Shown here: positions 14,866 through 23,516 of the stretch, in pieces
Numbering within the stretch: position 1 is the stretch's first letter
How the letters are laid out: every line of letters starts with the position of its first letter
Assembly (NCBI GenBank): GCA_910585615.1
Contig: CAJUFO010000001.1
Coordinates: forward strand, 1-64,000
Direction: 5' to 3'
DNA from: an uncultured Acetatifactor sp.
Lineage (GTDB): Bacteria > Bacillota > Clostridia > Lachnospirales > Lachnospiraceae
Length of the DNA stretch: 64,000 nucleotides
Made by a program: the position numbers and the translations under genes
The notes under the pieces: model-generated
Database searches by the model: none
Told to the model about the DNA's origin: nothing
What the model saw: only the letters and a program-made list of their open reading frames with translations

Positions 14866-15528
14866 ATGGAATTTCAAAGCTGCTTTCCCATATGGGATCG
14901 ATTGGACACAGAACAGCAGGCCCGCATCCTCGGCAGCCTGGTAAGCCACCGCGTCAAAAAGGGGACCGTCATCCACAACGGAAGCATGGATTGTACCGGC
15001 CTGCTCCTGATCAAATCCGGGCAGCTTCGGGTCTACATTCTGTCAGACGAAGGCCGCGAGATCACGCTCTACCGCCTGTTCGAACTGGATATGTGCCTGT
15101 TCTCGGCCTCCTGCATGCTGCGCTCCATCCAGTTCGACGTGACGATCGCGGCGGAAAAGGACACGGAATTCTGGGTGGTGCCCACCGAGGTGTACAAGGG
15201 CATCCTGGAAGAATCCGCACCGGCGGCAAATTATACCAATGAACTGATGGCTTCCCGCTTTTCGGATGTGATGTGGCTAATGGAACAGATCATGTGGAAG
15301 AGCCTGGACAGGCGCCTGGCGGCGTTCCTTCTGGAAGAGGCCTCCATCGAGGGAAGCAGTACACTGAAAATCACCCACGAGACCATCGCCAACCATCTGG
15401 GCTCCCACCGGGAGGTCATCACCCGGATGCTCCGGTATTTCCAAAATGAGGGGATGGTCCGGCTGAGCCGGGGCGTCATTGAAATCACAAATGCAGATAG
15501 GCTGGAAGAATTAGGAAACCGGCCGTAG
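14866..15528 (+). CDS. Crp/Fnr-family regulator (220 aa)
   Basis: N-terminal cNMP-binding-fold sensor domain (residues about 15-130; GTVIHNGSMDCTGLLLIKSG) and C-terminal HTH_Crp (about 165-210; THETIANHLGSHREVITRML). There is no N-terminal FeS cysteine cluster as in Fnr. GAAAGGGG precedes the ATG. It points at the redox genes 15633-17961 and ends at a shared terminator. Regulators of this group next to CoA-disulfide reductase/rhodanese genes are likely thiol- or sulfide-responsive; that is inference. A TGTGA-N5-TCACA palindrome upstream of the thioredoxin gene is a candidate target. Confidence 0.85.
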   Translation: MEFQSCFPIWDRLDTEQQARILGSLVSHRVKKGTVIHNGSMDCTGLLLIKSGQLRVYILSDEGREITLYRLFELDMCLFSASCMLRSIQFDVTIAAEKDTEFWVVPTEVYKGILEESAPAANYTNELMASRFSDVMWLMEQIMWKSLDRRLAAFLLEEASIEGSSTLKITHETIANHLGSHREVITRMLRYFQNEGMVRLSRGVIEITNADRLEELGNRP

Positions 15529-15566
15529 GCCTTGCGGTGCTGTCCGCCTTTTTGCAGCGGCAAAAG

Positions 15567-15625
15567 AGGCTGTGGGGAAATCCTGCCCGCTTGCAGCAGT
15601 ACAGGCATTTCCCCACAGCCTTTTC
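15567..15625. terminator. bidirectional terminator between convergent genes
   Basis: AGGCTGTGGGGAAAT (15567-15581) is perfectly inverted at 15607-15621, followed by TTTT on the plus strand; on the minus strand the hairpin is preceded in the + sequence by AAAA. It separates the Crp/Fnr gene from the reductase gene. Confidence 0.8.
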
Positions 15626-15632
15626 ATTGCCT

Positions 15633-17324
15633 CTATCTGTCCATGCCGCAGGGGGCCGCGCTTTCCACCAGGCGGCGGTCGTTTATCACAGCATCGTAAA
15701 AGCGGAATCCGCCGGAGAAGTTATAGGCCTGGAATCCCTGCCCCTCCAGGATGCGGCAGGCAATGTAGCTGCGCAGCCCGCTCTGGCAGATGACGTAGAC
15801 GGGCTTGCCCTTTTCCAGTTCGGCAAGGCGTTCCCGCAGCTCATCAACGGGAATGTTGCAAAATCCCTGGATGTGCCCCCGGGCATATTCCCCTGCCATC
15901 CTGGCATCCAGCAGCGTGACGCTGCCGTCCCTGGGCAGCGCATCCACATCCTCCAGATGCCACTGCTTCAATATGCCGCCCGCGATGTTGTCGATCATGA
16001 AGCCTGCCATGTTCACGGGGTCTTTTGCAGAGGAATAGGGCGGCGCATAGGCCAGGTCCAAATCTTTCAGCTCAGTGGCTTTCATTCCTGCATGGATAGC
16101 AGTGGCCAGGACGTCGATCCGCTTGTCCACGCCCTCATAGCCTACGATCTGGGCACCCAGCAGCCGGTATGTCTCTTTCTCGAATACCACTTTCATGGTC
16201 ATGACCCTGCCGCCCGGATAGTAGCCCGCATGGCTCATGGGAGAGAGGATGACCGTATCCACGTCCAGCCCGGCCTTCCGCCCATGGGCCTCGTTGATGC
16301 CGGTGACGGCGGCTGTCATGTCGAACACCTTGATCACGGAACTGCCCTGGCTGCCCGCGTACCGGCTGTCGCCGCCGCAGATGTTGTCCGCGATGATCCT
16401 GCCCTGTTTGTTGGCAGGCCCGGCCAGGGAGAGCAGCACGTCCTGGCCAGTGACGGAGTGCTTTACCTGAACCGCATCGCCGGCAGCGTATATGTCAGGG
16501 ACAGAGGTCTCCATCCGGTCATTAACCACAATGCTGTCTTTTATCCCCAGCTCCAGTCCGGCCTCCCTTGCCAGGGCCGTGTCCGGCGTGACGCCGATGG
16601 CAAGCACCACCATATCGGCATGGAGCGGGGCATTGTCTTTTAACAGCACGTCCACGCCGCCGTCCTTCTCCGCAAAGCCCTCCACAGTCTGCCCCAACAC
16701 CAGCCTGACGCCATGCCTGCGCATCTCGCCGTGGATCATGGCGGCCATGTCCGCGTCAAAGGGGCTCATCAGCTGCTTCGGGCGCTGGACGATGGTCACT
16801 TCCATCCCCAGCTTCCGCAGATTCTCCGCCAGCTCCAGCCCGATGAAGCCGCCGCCTGCCAGTATGGCGGATTTCGGATGGTGCCTGTCTATGTGCTCTT
16901 TGATGCGCAGGGTGTCCTCCACGGTGCGCAGGGTGAAAAGCTTGCTTATGCCTGTGCCGGGGAGCCTGGGCTGCGTGGGCCTTGCGCCGGGGGAGAGGAT
17001 CAGCTTGTCGTAGCCCTCCTCAAATTCCTCCCCCGTCTCCAGGTTCTTCACGGAGACGGTCTTGCGCTCCGGATGGATTCCCGTGACCTCATGGCGGACT
17101 TTCATGGCCACCCGGAAGCGGGAGTAGAAGCTCTCCGGGGTCTGGAGTGTCAGCTCTTCCGGATCCGCAATCACGCCGCCGATATAGTAGGGCAGGCCGC
17201 AGTTGGCATAGGAAACATATCCTGACCGCTCAAATACGATGATTTCCGCCGCCTCGTCCAATCTCCTGATTCTTGCCGCGGCTGTGGCGCCTCCCGCCAC
17301 GCCGCCTACGATCACCACTTTCAT
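15633..17324 (-). CDS. CoA-disulfide reductase with C-terminal rhodanese domain
   Basis: FAD/NAD(P)H disulfide or polysulfide reductase. GGVAGGATAAARIRR at the N-terminus binds FAD, and the single redox cysteine is in SYANCGLPYYIGG (about residue 43), as in CoADR enzymes. A second dinucleotide fold is at about 150 (AILAGGGFIGLELAENL) and a dimer domain follows. Residues about 455-550 are a rhodanese domain with active cysteine in CQSGLRS. The fusion (CoADR-RHD, 563 aa) is known to reduce CoA disulfide, persulfides or polysulfide. It lies 1 base from the single-domain rhodanese gene, with a thioredoxin upstream, so these three form one sulfur-transfer operon. Confidence 0.9.
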   Translation of the reverse strand: MKVVIVGGVAGGATAAARIRRLDEAAEIIVFERSGYVSYANCGLPYYIGGVIADPEELTLQTPESFYSRFRVAMKVRHEVTGIHPERKTVSVKNLETGEEFEEGYDKLILSPGARPTQPRLPGTGISKLFTLRTVEDTLRIKEHIDRHHPKSAILAGGGFIGLELAENLRKLGMEVTIVQRPKQLMSPFDADMAAMIHGEMRRHGVRLVLGQTVEGFAEKDGGVDVLLKDNAPLHADMVVLAIGVTPDTALAREAGLELGIKDSIVVNDRMETSVPDIYAAGDAVQVKHSVTGQDVLLSLAGPANKQGRIIADNICGGDSRYAGSQGSSVIKVFDMTAAVTGINEAHGRKAGLDVDTVILSPMSHAGYYPGGRVMTMKVVFEKETYRLLGAQIVGYEGVDKRIDVLATAIHAGMKATELKDLDLAYAPPYSSAKDPVNMAGFMIDNIAGGILKQWHLEDVDALPRDGSVTLLDARMAGEYARGHIQGFCNIPVDELRERLAELEKGKPVYVICQSGLRSYIACRILEGQGFQAYNFSGGFRFYDAVINDRRLVESAAPCGMDR

Positions 17325-17325
17325 G

Positions 17326-17643
17326 TCATTCCACCTCTCCCCGATATGCGGCCATGCCGCCGATGTCGTTCACGTTTTCATATCCCATGCGCTGCAGCAG
17401 GCTTACTGCCTGGCGGCTTCTGGCCCCGGACTGGCAGTAGACGAACAGGGGTGTCTCTTTCTTCTCCGCAATGGCTGTGATTTTTTCAATCTGCTGCAGC
17501 GGCAGGTTCCTGCTTCCCGGAACATGCCCTCCCCCATACTCTTCGGGGGTGCGGACGTCCAGCAGGATCGCCTGGGGGACGGCCCTGTACTCCTCCACGC
17601 CCTGGTTGATGTCCGGCTGCCGGAACAGGTCAAAGAATCCCAT
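17326..17643 (-). CDS. single-domain rhodanese (105 aa)
   Basis: Sulfurtransferase of the PspE/GlpE type: LDVRTPEEYGGGHVPGSRNL followed by the active loop CQSGARS with the catalytic cysteine. No signal peptide, so cytoplasmic. It probably carries persulfide sulfur between the thioredoxin and the CoADR-rhodanese flavoprotein encoded on either side. It is nearly contiguous with the reductase gene. Confidence 0.9.
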   Translation of the reverse strand: MGFFDLFRQPDINQGVEEYRAVPQAILLDVRTPEEYGGGHVPGSRNLPLQQIEKITAIAEKKETPLFVYCQSGARSRQAVSLLQRMGYENVNDIGGMAAYRGEVE

Positions 17644-17655
17644 ATGGCCACCTCC

Positions 17656-17961
17656 TTACAGCATCCCCAGGATGGCGCTCTTAGGTCTCGCCCCCATGGC
17701 CTGGTTGACTATTTTCCCGTCTTTCATCACCACCAGAGTAGGGATGCTCATGACGCCAAACTGCCCCGCAAGCTCCGGCTCTTCATCCACGTTGACTTTG
17801 CCCACCTTGATGTCGGAGCGCTCCCTGGCAATCTCCTCCACGATGGGGACCACCATGCGGCAGGGCCCGCACCAGGGTGCCCAAAAGTCCAACAGGACGG
17901 GTTTATCAGAATCCATGACTTCGCTCCGGAAATTGTTCTTGTTGATATTGACAGCAGACAT
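17656..17961 (-). CDS. trxA: thioredoxin (101 aa)
   Basis: Classic thioredoxin with the WCGPCRM active site at about residue 29 and the cis-proline segment SIPTLVV. The start at 17961 (MSAVNINKNNF) is set by AAAGGAGG seven bases upstream. It is slightly short at the C-terminus compared with about 105 residues. Being first in an operon with two rhodaneses and CoADR suggests a role in persulfide or thiol reduction rather than being the general housekeeping copy. Confidence 0.9.
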   Translation of the reverse strand: MSAVNINKNNFRSEVMDSDKPVLLDFWAPWCGPCRMVVPIVEEIARERSDIKVGKVNVDEEPELAGQFGVMSIPTLVVMKDGKIVNQAMGARPKSAILGML

Positions 17962-18022
17962 TTTATCGTCCTCCTTTGTTTTCCTTTGTGGCTCTATGAT
18001 ATCATGGATTTCTTTGTTCTTC

Positions 18023-18037
18023 TGTGATGATGTCACA
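18023..18037. promoter_or_regulatory. Crp/Fnr-like palindrome upstream of the thioredoxin operon
   Basis: TGTGATGATGTCACA: perfect TGTGA/TCACA arms with a 5-base centre (one shorter than the usual 6). It lies in the 288-base divergent region between the thioredoxin operon and the DUF4434 gene. It is a plausible site for the Crp/Fnr regulator encoded at 14866, whose gene borders the same operon. Confidence 0.45.
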
Positions 18038-18249
18038 TAAAGCAGATTTTATTTTCGAAGTTAGCTATTGCTCAAGAATAAAATCAAGTGATATTATATT
18101 GTCTTCCTCCACTCTCTCATGTTACAATATTTTTATAGGATGTCACAATCCTGTCCGCCGTCTGATGCCCTGGACGGCAGCGACCCTTTTCCAATCAGGC
18201 AGGATTTTCAGACGACATTACAAAGTCAGTCGGAAAGGAGACAAACAGC

Positions 18250-19257
18250 ATGTTAAAACCTATTGAAGGTACCTGGTTCGAGTTTCAGCATCCCAATGCG
18301 GCGGAGGGGAAATATTGGAATCCTGTCTGCAGACATTTCAGCGCGGCGCAATGGGAAGAGAAGGTTGCGGAAATCGCTTCTCTCCATATGGAATATATTG
18401 TATTGCTGGGCAGTTCTCTCATGGCGGAGAAAGCGCGGGAAGAAAATGGGGAGGATTGCCGCCAGGCACCGTATGATATCATGGAAAGTTATTTTCCCAC
18501 AGATATTTGTCCAGCGGCAGATATGCCCTGCCAGAATCCGCTGGAAACATTGTTGTCTGCAGCAGATAAATATGGCATTCACGTCTTTGTGTCCTGCGGT
18601 TATTATGGAAACTACTTAAGACCTTATGACAATATGGTGAGTCCCGAAGTGCAGGCCCGCGCTTTCCGGGCGATGGAGCAAATGGTGGAACTATATGGAA
18701 GACACCCTTCCTTCTATGGCTGGTATCTGCCGGACGAAGCCTGCATCAACGGCTGCTTTGATGAGCATTTCATACGATATATCAATGCATACACCGCCAA
18801 AGGAAAAGAGCTTTCGCCCGAATCAAAGATGCTGATTGCCCCTTACGGCACCAATCTTTTGAAAGCTGACGATGCTTATATAGCGCAGCTTGAAAGAATC
18901 GATGCGGATATCATCGCATACCAGGACGAGGTAGGGGTCAGGAAGTCCGTTCCGGGGCAGACGGCCGCTTACTATGAATCTCTGCGCCGGGCGCACGACC
19001 GTGCAGGCCGCAGCGCGCTTTGGGCGGACTTGGAATTGTTCGCTTTTGAAGGGGATGTATACAAGAGCGCTTTACTGCCTTCGGATATCCAGAGGATAGA
19101 GCAACAGCTAAAGAATATTTCTCCTTATGCAGACAAAGTGCTTTGCTATCAGTACATGGGCATGATGAATCGACCTGGCACCACGGCTTATTGCGGTCAT
19201 CCGGATTCCCTGAGGCTTTATGAGGATTATCGGAAATTGTTTGGAATAGAGAAGTAG
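18250..19257 (+). CDS. DUF4434-type TIM-barrel protein (335 aa)
   Basis: Matches the DUF4434 plan: begins with 'EGTWFEF', has the strand HMEYIVLLGSS, the YGIHVFVSCGYYG segment and the acidic motif FYGWYLPDEA, the typical catalytic-like region of these (beta/alpha)8 glycoside-hydrolase-like proteins. No signal peptide, so cytoplasmic. AAAGGAG lies ahead of the ATG. It converges on the sugar cluster and its genomic place suggests action on an imported glycoside, but no activity is established from the sequence. Confidence 0.7.
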   Translation: MLKPIEGTWFEFQHPNAAEGKYWNPVCRHFSAAQWEEKVAEIASLHMEYIVLLGSSLMAEKAREENGEDCRQAPYDIMESYFPTDICPAADMPCQNPLETLLSAADKYGIHVFVSCGYYGNYLRPYDNMVSPEVQARAFRAMEQMVELYGRHPSFYGWYLPDEACINGCFDEHFIRYINAYTAKGKELSPESKMLIAPYGTNLLKADDAYIAQLERIDADIIAYQDEVGVRKSVPGQTAAYYESLRRAHDRAGRSALWADLELFAFEGDVYKSALLPSDIQRIEQQLKNISPYADKVLCYQYMGMMNRPGTTAYCGHPDSLRLYEDYRKLFGIEK

Positions 19258-19281
19258 AGGCACTGTATCGATGATATTTGA

Positions 19282-19312
19282 CAGCCATCGGCCCTGTATG
19301 AGCCGATGGCTG
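19282..19312. terminator. hairpin between convergent genes
   Basis: CAGCCATCGG (19282-19291) and CCGATGGCTG (19303-19312) pair perfectly between the DUF4434 gene and the end of the leftward sugar operon. There is no T-run on either side, so it may be a weak terminator or an mRNA-end stabilising hairpin. Confidence 0.45.
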
Positions 19313-19339
19313 CAATGGAAGGATATTCCCTTCCGCCAA

Positions 19340-20179
19340 TTACTGCTCAACCAGAATCCAAGCCCCAGGCTCCGCCATTGCCTGAAGAGCAGCTTCCCTC
19401 GCCGCCATGATAGCCACGGTTTCCTCATGGCTGACCGGAATCTCTCCGGTAGTAAAAAAGGCTGCCAGACCCTTCATAAAGCCCACAAAGCTATCGGACT
19501 TTACTTCAAAGGAAACGCATTCCTGCTCCAGATTCATATTGACCGCAAAAGGAGAATTCCCTCCCGTGCACAATACGGAAGCGCTTCTTTTGTCTGCCCA
19601 TTCGAACACCAGCTGCGTCCAGTCCCCCTGAATCGAGGACATGACCCGCTCCGGGCAGCCTCCCATCAGCATTATCACCGGCTCCAACTGATGGACGCTA
19701 TAGGTGTCCACACCATTCGGTCCCCAGGTAGCCATGGCCTTTACCGTTTTACCCTTATAGGGCTGATATTCCGTTGCAAACCGCAGGGCGGACGCGGAAT
19801 AACAGGGGGTTCCATGTGCATCGCCTAAAGCAAACATAGCCAGCGCGCTCTCCCGATCCGGAGAAAAGGTCTTATCGATAAAAGTCCTCTTTCCTGACAT
19901 CAGGGGCAGTTTGGCCAATTCCTCGTGTTTTTCACAGTTATCCGGGGAAAGCACTATCAGGGCATCGCTTTTTTCCACCACCTCTTCTATGGCAGCACAG
20001 TAAGTCACCTGATGCTCCTGGCACCACTCCTGAGAAGTCTTGTGGGTAAAGGGGCTTGCAATCTGTCCATAGGCATAGGCCACCTCCATTTCCCCATTGC
20101 TGTATTTTTTGAGCCATTCAGGGTAGTGGTTGGCATGCCACTCGTCCAGATAATAATCAATGAAACCAATCTTCATCAT
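19340..20179 (-). CDS. Gfo/Idh/MocA-like oxidoreductase (279 aa)
   Basis: N-terminal nucleotide-binding fold with a poor dinucleotide motif (MKIGFIDYYLDEWHANHYPE). Then SDALIVLSPDNCEKHEELAKLPLMSGK resembles the 'D-hvvtPn..H...a..al.aGk' region of Gfo/Idh/MocA enzymes, followed by TFIDKTFSP. The C-terminal domain is shorter than usual (279 versus about 340 residues). Since the GxGxxG motif is lost, NAD binding is uncertain. It is the last gene of the leftward sugar-cluster series. Confidence 0.65.
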   Translation of the reverse strand: MMKIGFIDYYLDEWHANHYPEWLKKYSNGEMEVAYAYGQIASPFTHKTSQEWCQEHQVTYCAAIEEVVEKSDALIVLSPDNCEKHEELAKLPLMSGKRTFIDKTFSPDRESALAMFALGDAHGTPCYSASALRFATEYQPYKGKTVKAMATWGPNGVDTYSVHQLEPVIMLMGGCPERVMSSIQGDWTQLVFEWADKRSASVLCTGGNSPFAVNMNLEQECVSFEVKSDSFVGFMKGLAAFFTTGEIPVSHEETVAIMAAREAALQAMAEPGAWILVEQ

Positions 20180-20215
20180 GATAGTACCCTGCCCTTTCTT
20201 GTATTTCTGATTCGG

Positions 20216-21721
20216 TCATGCTCCGTTCTCCTGGTATTCTGCCCAGATCTCTACTTCGAATATCCTCTCCCAGGGCATGAACAAATTGATGATTTTAACG
20301 CAATCGGCAATAGAGGACAAATATTCATCCTTAAACTGATGCAGCTGTTTTCTTGCCATATCACTGGCAGTCCCAAACTTCTCCTTCAAAGACTCGCTGT
20401 CCATCCCCATGGCAGCCACTTCTTTTGAGACACTGGGCCTCACTACAGAACAATAACCCACATCCTCCAGATAACGCTCCACCATGAAATGTCTGTGCCG
20501 GTCCGTCTTACCCTGATAATAGACCGCCACGCTTTCCGCAATTGCGGTGCCCAGCGTATTCGCCGAGGTATTCCACCCCGCATAGCCGTCCAGTTCCATC
20601 AGCATGCCCTTTTTATTGAGCAGCTGCACCAGCTGTAGATCGCCGCCGTTGGCATAGGCATTATCCGCCAAAGTGACAATCTTTCGTTCTTTGATCATCT
20701 CCTGCAGAAAATCTGTAAACTCTCCCAGATTACGCTCCGCACAGTATTCTACCCGCCAGGAAGGCTGGCTGATTGCTTCTTCCATCACCCCTGCTGCAGA
20801 AATGCCCAAAATGATATCCGCCATCTCCCAACAATCCGTCTGCAGGCATCCCGCCGCATAAATATGATTGCGAATCGTCCCGCCAAGTTTGGAACCTTCA
20901 TACAGAGGAATCATCTGCCGTACATTCTCTGACGCGTATTTCACATATACCTTGGGGCGTTTTCCATAGAGGGTATTAATCATACGCGCAACCAGCGTCA
21001 TGCCCACCTCATCCGCTCCGGGATAGGTCATGACCTTCTCATCCAGGCAAAGCTCTCTGATCTTCTTTTGAATTTTAAGACGATCCATCGCCGCAAAGCC
21101 ATAACTGCTGCAATCATCCTGAGGAAAGATAAGCAAATCGATAATGCCCTCTTCTACATACAGAAGAGCCTCCTCATCCATCGCCTCATTGCAGGCCCGC
21201 CTGGTGGTATAATCCTCCAGGGCGCCGGGCACCAGCTTACTGCGCACTCCCTCCAGATTCTCGTCAAAGGCAATCCCCATCTGCTGCTTATGCAGAAGTT
21301 CCCCGGTCTTGTATATTTCTGCGCCGCACGCCCCATAGTAATCCGGCTCCTCCATATTGCTGGAATAGGTAGGGCAACGCATGACCGTCTGAAAAGCATA
21401 AATCAATAAATCAGGATTTTCCCGGCGCAGCTGCTGAAGCATCTTCGCCCGTTCCTTAATCTCCTCTAACTGCATATGATGCAGCCTGGAAGGCAGCAGC
21501 CCGCCATAGAGCAGCATATCCATAGAAACCACGAGGCCATAGGCATCCCTGCACTCCCGCAGCAAAAACTCTTTTATCTTATCATATCGTGCAGGTGTTT
21601 TTTTCTCGCCCAGCTCCTGCATCACCGTAAAGGCTACCTTGTCGTCCCCAAACAGATTCTGTGGAAACACTCTGTTGCACGGTCTGTCGTCCAAGGGAAG
21701 CAGCACAATTTTTCTATTCAT
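20216..21721 (-). CDS. DUF4127 family protein (501 aa)
   Basis: Begins MNRKIVLLPLDDRPCNRVFP, the hallmark start of DUF4127 proteins. Other conserved pieces are SMDMLLYGGLLPSRLH, FPQDDCSSYGFAAMD and ADNAYANGGDLQLV. Length is about normal. The family is uncharacterised; it is often found with sugar ABC transporters and Gfo/Idh genes in Firmicutes. Aspartate-rich motifs (LDDRP, DD) hint at metal-dependent chemistry, which is inference. It lies 21 bases downstream of the isomerase gene. Confidence 0.8.
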   Translation of the reverse strand: MNRKIVLLPLDDRPCNRVFPQNLFGDDKVAFTVMQELGEKKTPARYDKIKEFLLRECRDAYGLVVSMDMLLYGGLLPSRLHHMQLEEIKERAKMLQQLRRENPDLLIYAFQTVMRCPTYSSNMEEPDYYGACGAEIYKTGELLHKQQMGIAFDENLEGVRSKLVPGALEDYTTRRACNEAMDEEALLYVEEGIIDLLIFPQDDCSSYGFAAMDRLKIQKKIRELCLDEKVMTYPGADEVGMTLVARMINTLYGKRPKVYVKYASENVRQMIPLYEGSKLGGTIRNHIYAAGCLQTDCWEMADIILGISAAGVMEEAISQPSWRVEYCAERNLGEFTDFLQEMIKERKIVTLADNAYANGGDLQLVQLLNKKGMLMELDGYAGWNTSANTLGTAIAESVAVYYQGKTDRHRHFMVERYLEDVGYCSVVRPSVSKEVAAMGMDSESLKEKFGTASDMARKQLHQFKDEYLSSIADCVKIINLFMPWERIFEVEIWAEYQENGA

Positions 21722-21742
21722 CCTTCACTGTCCTTTTGTCAA

Positions 21743-22648
21743 TTATTGTAAGCTATTCAGCCAATCTCCGGCTTCCATGGCTCTTTTTAAGAACGTTCCC
21801 ACCGTCTCGTCTTCCTCCATGCCGACTTCCAGCATAAGAGGACCTTCATAAACGGAATTCTTCAATGCTGCCATAAGCTCTTTCCAAGGGAAACCGTTGT
21901 CCGACGGAATCATATGGGCGTCACCATAGCCCGGCCCCCAGCCCCAGCCCTTGTTTTCATGTAAATGGACTGCATAGATACGATCGGCAAAAGGTTTTGC
22001 CAATCTATCCACAAAATCATTGCCCCATACCAAATTGGCATGGCCCGTATCCAGACACAGACCCATGAAATCGGAAGGGTAACGAGTAAACAGCCGGGTA
22101 AGTTCCTCTATCTGCAGCTCGCCCGGCGCCTCGTAAAGATTCTCTACACAAATGCGCATTCCTCTCTCCTGGCACCAAGGCATCAGCTCATCAAAGGACC
22201 GAAAAACCTGTCCATAGAACACTTCCCGATATGCAGGATCCCTCCGGAATACCTCATAGGGCAGATACAGATGCAGAACCACCTCTTTGGCTCCCATGGC
22301 CGATGCCAGTTCGATCCGGTTCTTGATCAAATGGACGCCGGCCTGACGATTGGGTTCCAGTTCCGAGGTGAAATCCTTACGGTAGTGTCCCGCAATCCGC
22401 CCCCGCTCCCCATGCCTGTCACTGCCTTTACTGGCATGTAGGGCACCAGCCTTTAAACCCAGCTCATCCAGCCAATCCCGCAGCTGCTGCATCTCGGAAG
22501 GCGCATAGCAGTAATCCCCGTCATATTCATGAGTCCAATGTATCCAGGAAAAGCCAGCGGCTGCCAGACGCTCCAGACTCAATCTCTGATCTTCCACCTT
22601 ATCACTGGGATGCCACACGTCAAAGGTCGTATTCATTCCTGTTTCCAA
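21743..22648 (-). CDS. sugar phosphate isomerase/epimerase (301 aa)
   Basis: TIM-barrel protein of the AP-endonuclease-2/xylose-isomerase-like family. Visible features: GFSWIHWTHEYDG, GALHASKGSDRHGE, RICVENLYEAPGE and GLCLDTGHANLVWG (metal ligands Glu and Asp/His), and YAVHLHENKGWG. The start appears to be TTG at 22648 with GGAGG eight bases upstream; an ATG at 22636 is further from the site. It lies directly after the permease gene in the sugar operon. Confidence 0.8.
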   Translation of the reverse strand: METGMNTTFDVWHPSDKVEDQRLSLERLAAAGFSWIHWTHEYDGDYCYAPSEMQQLRDWLDELGLKAGALHASKGSDRHGERGRIAGHYRKDFTSELEPNRQAGVHLIKNRIELASAMGAKEVVLHLYLPYEVFRRDPAYREVFYGQVFRSFDELMPWCQERGMRICVENLYEAPGELQIEELTRLFTRYPSDFMGLCLDTGHANLVWGNDFVDRLAKPFADRIYAVHLHENKGWGWGPGYGDAHMIPSDNGFPWKELMAALKNSVYEGPLMLEVGMEEDETVGTFLKRAMEAGDWLNSLQ

Positions 22649-22676
22649 CGTCTCTCCTCCGTTTCCGCAATGTACC

Positions 22677-23516
22677 TCAGCCTTTTACGGCACCTGCCAC
22701 CGCCTCAATGTAATGCTTCTGGAAAATGATAAAAATGACGATCGTCGGCAGCATGGAGAACACGCATCCTGCCGCCATATAGCCGAACTTGTAGTTAAAG
22801 CTGCCGTTCAAGTACTTCAAGGCCGTTGCCAGAGGATATTTGTCCGGTGTCTGCAGGACAATCAAAGGCCAGAGGAAGGAATTCCAGCTGCCGATGAAGT
22901 CCAGAATCACGATGGTGGACACCGTGGGCAAAATACCTGGCAGCATGATTCTTGCCCAGATGCTCATCTCGCTGGCTCCGTCAATACGTCCCGCGTCAAT
23001 CAGCTCATGCGGCACCTGCAGATAAGCCTGCCGCAGCAAAATGATGCTGAACACCTTGCTGCCCGAAGGCAAAATCACAGCCAGCATGGTATCAATCAGT
23101 CCCAGCTTGGAAATCGTCAGATAGTTGATGATCGTTCCGGCCGCCGCGGGAATTATCATTGTGGACACCAATATCCCCATGATGATATTCTTGCCCTTGA
23201 ACTCCATGGTCGCCAGCGGATAAGCGCACATGGAGGAAAAGACCACGTCCATCCCAATGGAAGCCGCGGTCAATACCACGGTATTCCAAACATATCTGGG
23301 CATATTCATAAATCCGAACACACCGCTATAGTTGCTCAGAGTCAATGTGCTAAAGTCGATGCTCATATCCCAGATATTGGCATTGGTCCGCAGGGAAGAC
23401 AATACCAGCCAGAGAAAAGGGCCGGCACAGACACAGGCCACCAGAAGCATCAGCACATAGTAGATTACATCCATAATATTCCGCTTCGTTTTAGCCTTAC
23501 TTCTCTTCTTACTCAT
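22677..23516 (-). CDS. carbohydrate ABC permease, MalG type (279 aa)
   Basis: Inner-membrane permease of a CUT1 sugar importer: six helices and the EAA loop at about 190-210 (ELIDAGRIDGASEMSIWARIMLPGI) that contacts the ATPase. A basic N-terminus precedes TM1. It overlaps the other permease gene by eight bases. The importer's ATPase is not in this window, so a shared MsmX-type ATPase is probably used. Confidence 0.92.
   Translation of the reverse strand: MSKKRSKAKTKRNIMDVIYYVLMLLVACVCAGPFLWLVLSSLRTNANIWDMSIDFSTLTLSNYSGVFGFMNMPRYVWNTVVLTAASIGMDVVFSSMCAYPLATMEFKGKNIIMGILVSTMIIPAAAGTIINYLTISKLGLIDTMLAVILPSGSKVFSIILLRQAYLQVPHELIDAGRIDGASEMSIWARIMLPGILPTVSTIVILDFIGSWNSFLWPLIVLQTPDKYPLATALKYLNGSFNYKFGYMAAGCVFSMLPTIVIFIIFQKHYIEAVAGAVKG

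Noticed and set aside
15537..16643. 368-codon frame antisense to the CoADR gene
   Set aside because: Shadow of a well-supported flavoprotein gene; composition is unlike a real protein.
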